Of a DNA stretch of 6,206 bases, positions 5,653 to 6,206 are shown one piece after another. The DNA comes from DATKEU01 sp036493295 (GTDB lineage Bacteria; Myxococcota_A; Polyangia; Fen-1088): NCBI GenBank assembly GCA_036493295.1, contig DASXQB010000014.1, positions 1-6,206 of the forward strand. The letters run 5' to 3'. The first letter of the stretch is position 1. Every line of letters starts with the position of its first letter. A program made the translations under genes and the position numbers. The notes under the pieces are model-generated. The model was not told where the DNA came from, did not search any database, and worked only from the letters and a program-made list of their open reading frames with translations.

Positions 5653-6006
5653 ATGCCTCGCGCAAAAGGTGGATACAAGTCGCGCCAACGCCGGAACCGG
5701 GTTCGCAAGCACGCGAAAGGGTACCGCGGCGGTCGCTCCCGGCTCTGGAAAGCAGCGGTCGAAGCCGTCCATCATGCATGGCGGTATGCATTCTTTCATC
5801 GCCGCAAGCGCAAGCCCGCCTTCCGCGGGCTTTGGATCGTGCGCATCAACGCCGTGGCGCGCGACAACGGCATCTCCTATTCGCGCCTGATCGCGGCGCT
5901 GGACAAGGCGAACATCGCGCTTGATCGCAAGATCCTGGCGGATCTGGCCATCAGCGATCCGGCGGCCTTCAAGAAGGTCGTCGAGACGGCGCGCGCCGCG
6001 GCCTAA
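5653..6006 (+). CDS. rplT: 50S ribosomal protein L20
   Basis: L20 binds 23S rRNA early and is needed for large-subunit assembly; in several bacteria it also represses its own operon by binding mRNA. The 117-residue product is full length (E. coli 118). The basic, extended N-terminal arm is at 1-55 (MPRAKGGYKSRQRRNRVRKH, AKGYRGGRSRLWKAA). The family signature is KPAFRGLWIVRINAVARDNG at 55-74, and the globular C-terminal part ends with ISYSRLIAALDKANIALDRKILADLAISDPAAF. The start at ATG 5653 has a Shine-Dalgarno AGGA nine bases upstream and gives the usual N-terminus, though with MPRAKGG where E. coli has MARVKRG. The stop is TAA 6004-6006. It sits in its classical place between rpmI and pheS. 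Confidence 0.97.
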   Translation: MPRAKGGYKSRQRRNRVRKHAKGYRGGRSRLWKAAVEAVHHAWRYAFFHRRKRKPAFRGLWIVRINAVARDNGISYSRLIAALDKANIALDRKILADLAISDPAAFKKVVETARAAA

Positions 6007-6019
6007 GAAGGCCGCACCC

Positions 6020-6044
6020 GCCGTCGACCGTCATCGGTCGCGGC
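6020..6044 (+). other. Stem-loop between rplT and pheS
   Basis: GCCG, an unpaired T, then CGACCG (6025-6030), the loop TCAT (6031-6034), then CGGTCG and CGGC (6035-6044) can form a ten-pair GC-rich stem with a single bulged base. The bases after it (CAAACGTTGAAC) contain no T-run, so it is not a standard intrinsic terminator. It could be an attenuation, processing or stabilising element between the ribosomal protein genes and pheS. It could also be chance in GC-rich DNA, although the fit is good. Confidence 0.45.
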
Positions 6045-6057
6045 CAAACGTTGAACA

Positions 6058-6062
6058 AAGGG
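6058..6062 (+). promoter_or_regulatory. Ribosome binding site of pheS
   Basis: AAGGG within CAAAGGGCCCACC lies six bases before the pheS ATG at 6069. It is a moderate Shine-Dalgarno match. Confidence 0.5.
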
Positions 6063-6068
6063 CCCACC

Positions 6069-6206
6069 ATGCCCAGCGAAGGTGCAGCGCGGATCGTCGC
6101 CGACCTGGATCGTCTCAGCGCCGAATTTGGCGCCGAGATCGATGGTCTTTCCACCGAGCAGGAGATCCGCGCCGCCCAGGCTCGTTACCTGGGAAAGAAG
6201 GGCAAA
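6069..6206 (+). CDS. pheS: Phenylalanyl-tRNA synthetase alpha subunit, N-terminal part (cut by window end)
   Basis: PheS and PheT form the (alpha-beta)2 enzyme that charges tRNA-Phe; PheS carries the catalytic core, which lies beyond the window. The 46 visible codons start MPSEGAARIVADLDRLSAEF and reach EIRAAQARYLGKKGK. The last part matches the conserved end of the PheS N-terminal coiled-coil arm (E. coli VRVEYLGKKG), which contacts tRNA. The position directly after rplT is the usual one. The gap of 62 bases from rplT holds a stem-loop and the Shine-Dalgarno, with no visible leader peptide of the pheM type. The call rests on a short stretch plus gene order, which together are convincing. Confidence 0.92.
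   Translation, partial: MPSEGAARIVADLDRLSAEFGAEIDGLSTEQEIRAAQARYLGKKGK

Overview
The window is a high-GC stretch of bacterial chromosome carrying the conserved translation cluster thrS-infC-rpmI-rplT-pheS, all on the plus strand. Two extra genes for envelope proteins sit inside the cluster, between infC and rpmI. No tRNA, rRNA, CRISPR array, transposase or integrase is visible.

The organism looks like a member of the Myxococcota (former Deltaproteobacteria). The reasons are the very GC-rich third codon positions, an initiation factor IF3 with a long Pro/Ala/Val-rich C-terminal tail of the kind known from the Myxococcus xanthus IF3 (DsgA), an AUC start codon on that gene, and a large Cys-rich lipoprotein of the PHP/CehA-McbA metallohydrolase type. 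This placement is an inference from gene content, not from a sequence search.

Layout: (1) bases 1-650, the 3' end of thrS (threonyl-tRNA synthetase; end of the catalytic core plus the anticodon-binding domain). (2) 668-1471, infC, which I start at an ATC codon behind a perfect AGGAGG; it has a normal ~179-residue IF3 core and an 88-residue low-complexity tail. (3) 1505-4504, a 999-residue predicted lipoprotein with an N-terminal globular region, two carboxypeptidase-regulatory-like beta domains and a PHP-type metallohydrolase domain with a complete set of metal-ligand motifs. (4) 4501-5355, a 284-residue secreted, beta-rich, probably outer-membrane protein, overlapping gene 3 by ATGA. (5) 5428-5631 rpmI (L35) and 5653-6006 rplT (L20), preceded by a candidate sigma-70 promoter very close to the rpmI start. 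(6) 6069 to the end, the 5' end of pheS (phenylalanyl-tRNA synthetase alpha), after a strong stem-loop.

The outer genes are ordinary translation machinery. The two inserted genes form their own coupled pair and probably work together in the cell envelope. Their presence separates infC from rpmI-rplT by about 4 kb. This breaks the arrangement that in E. coli lets L20 control rpmI-rplT through an RNA structure reaching back into infC. The local promoter in front of rpmI may compensate. The most noteworthy points are the AUC-initiated, tailed IF3, the interrupted operon with its two-gene envelope cassette, and the almost leaderless, Shine-Dalgarno-free rpmI start.
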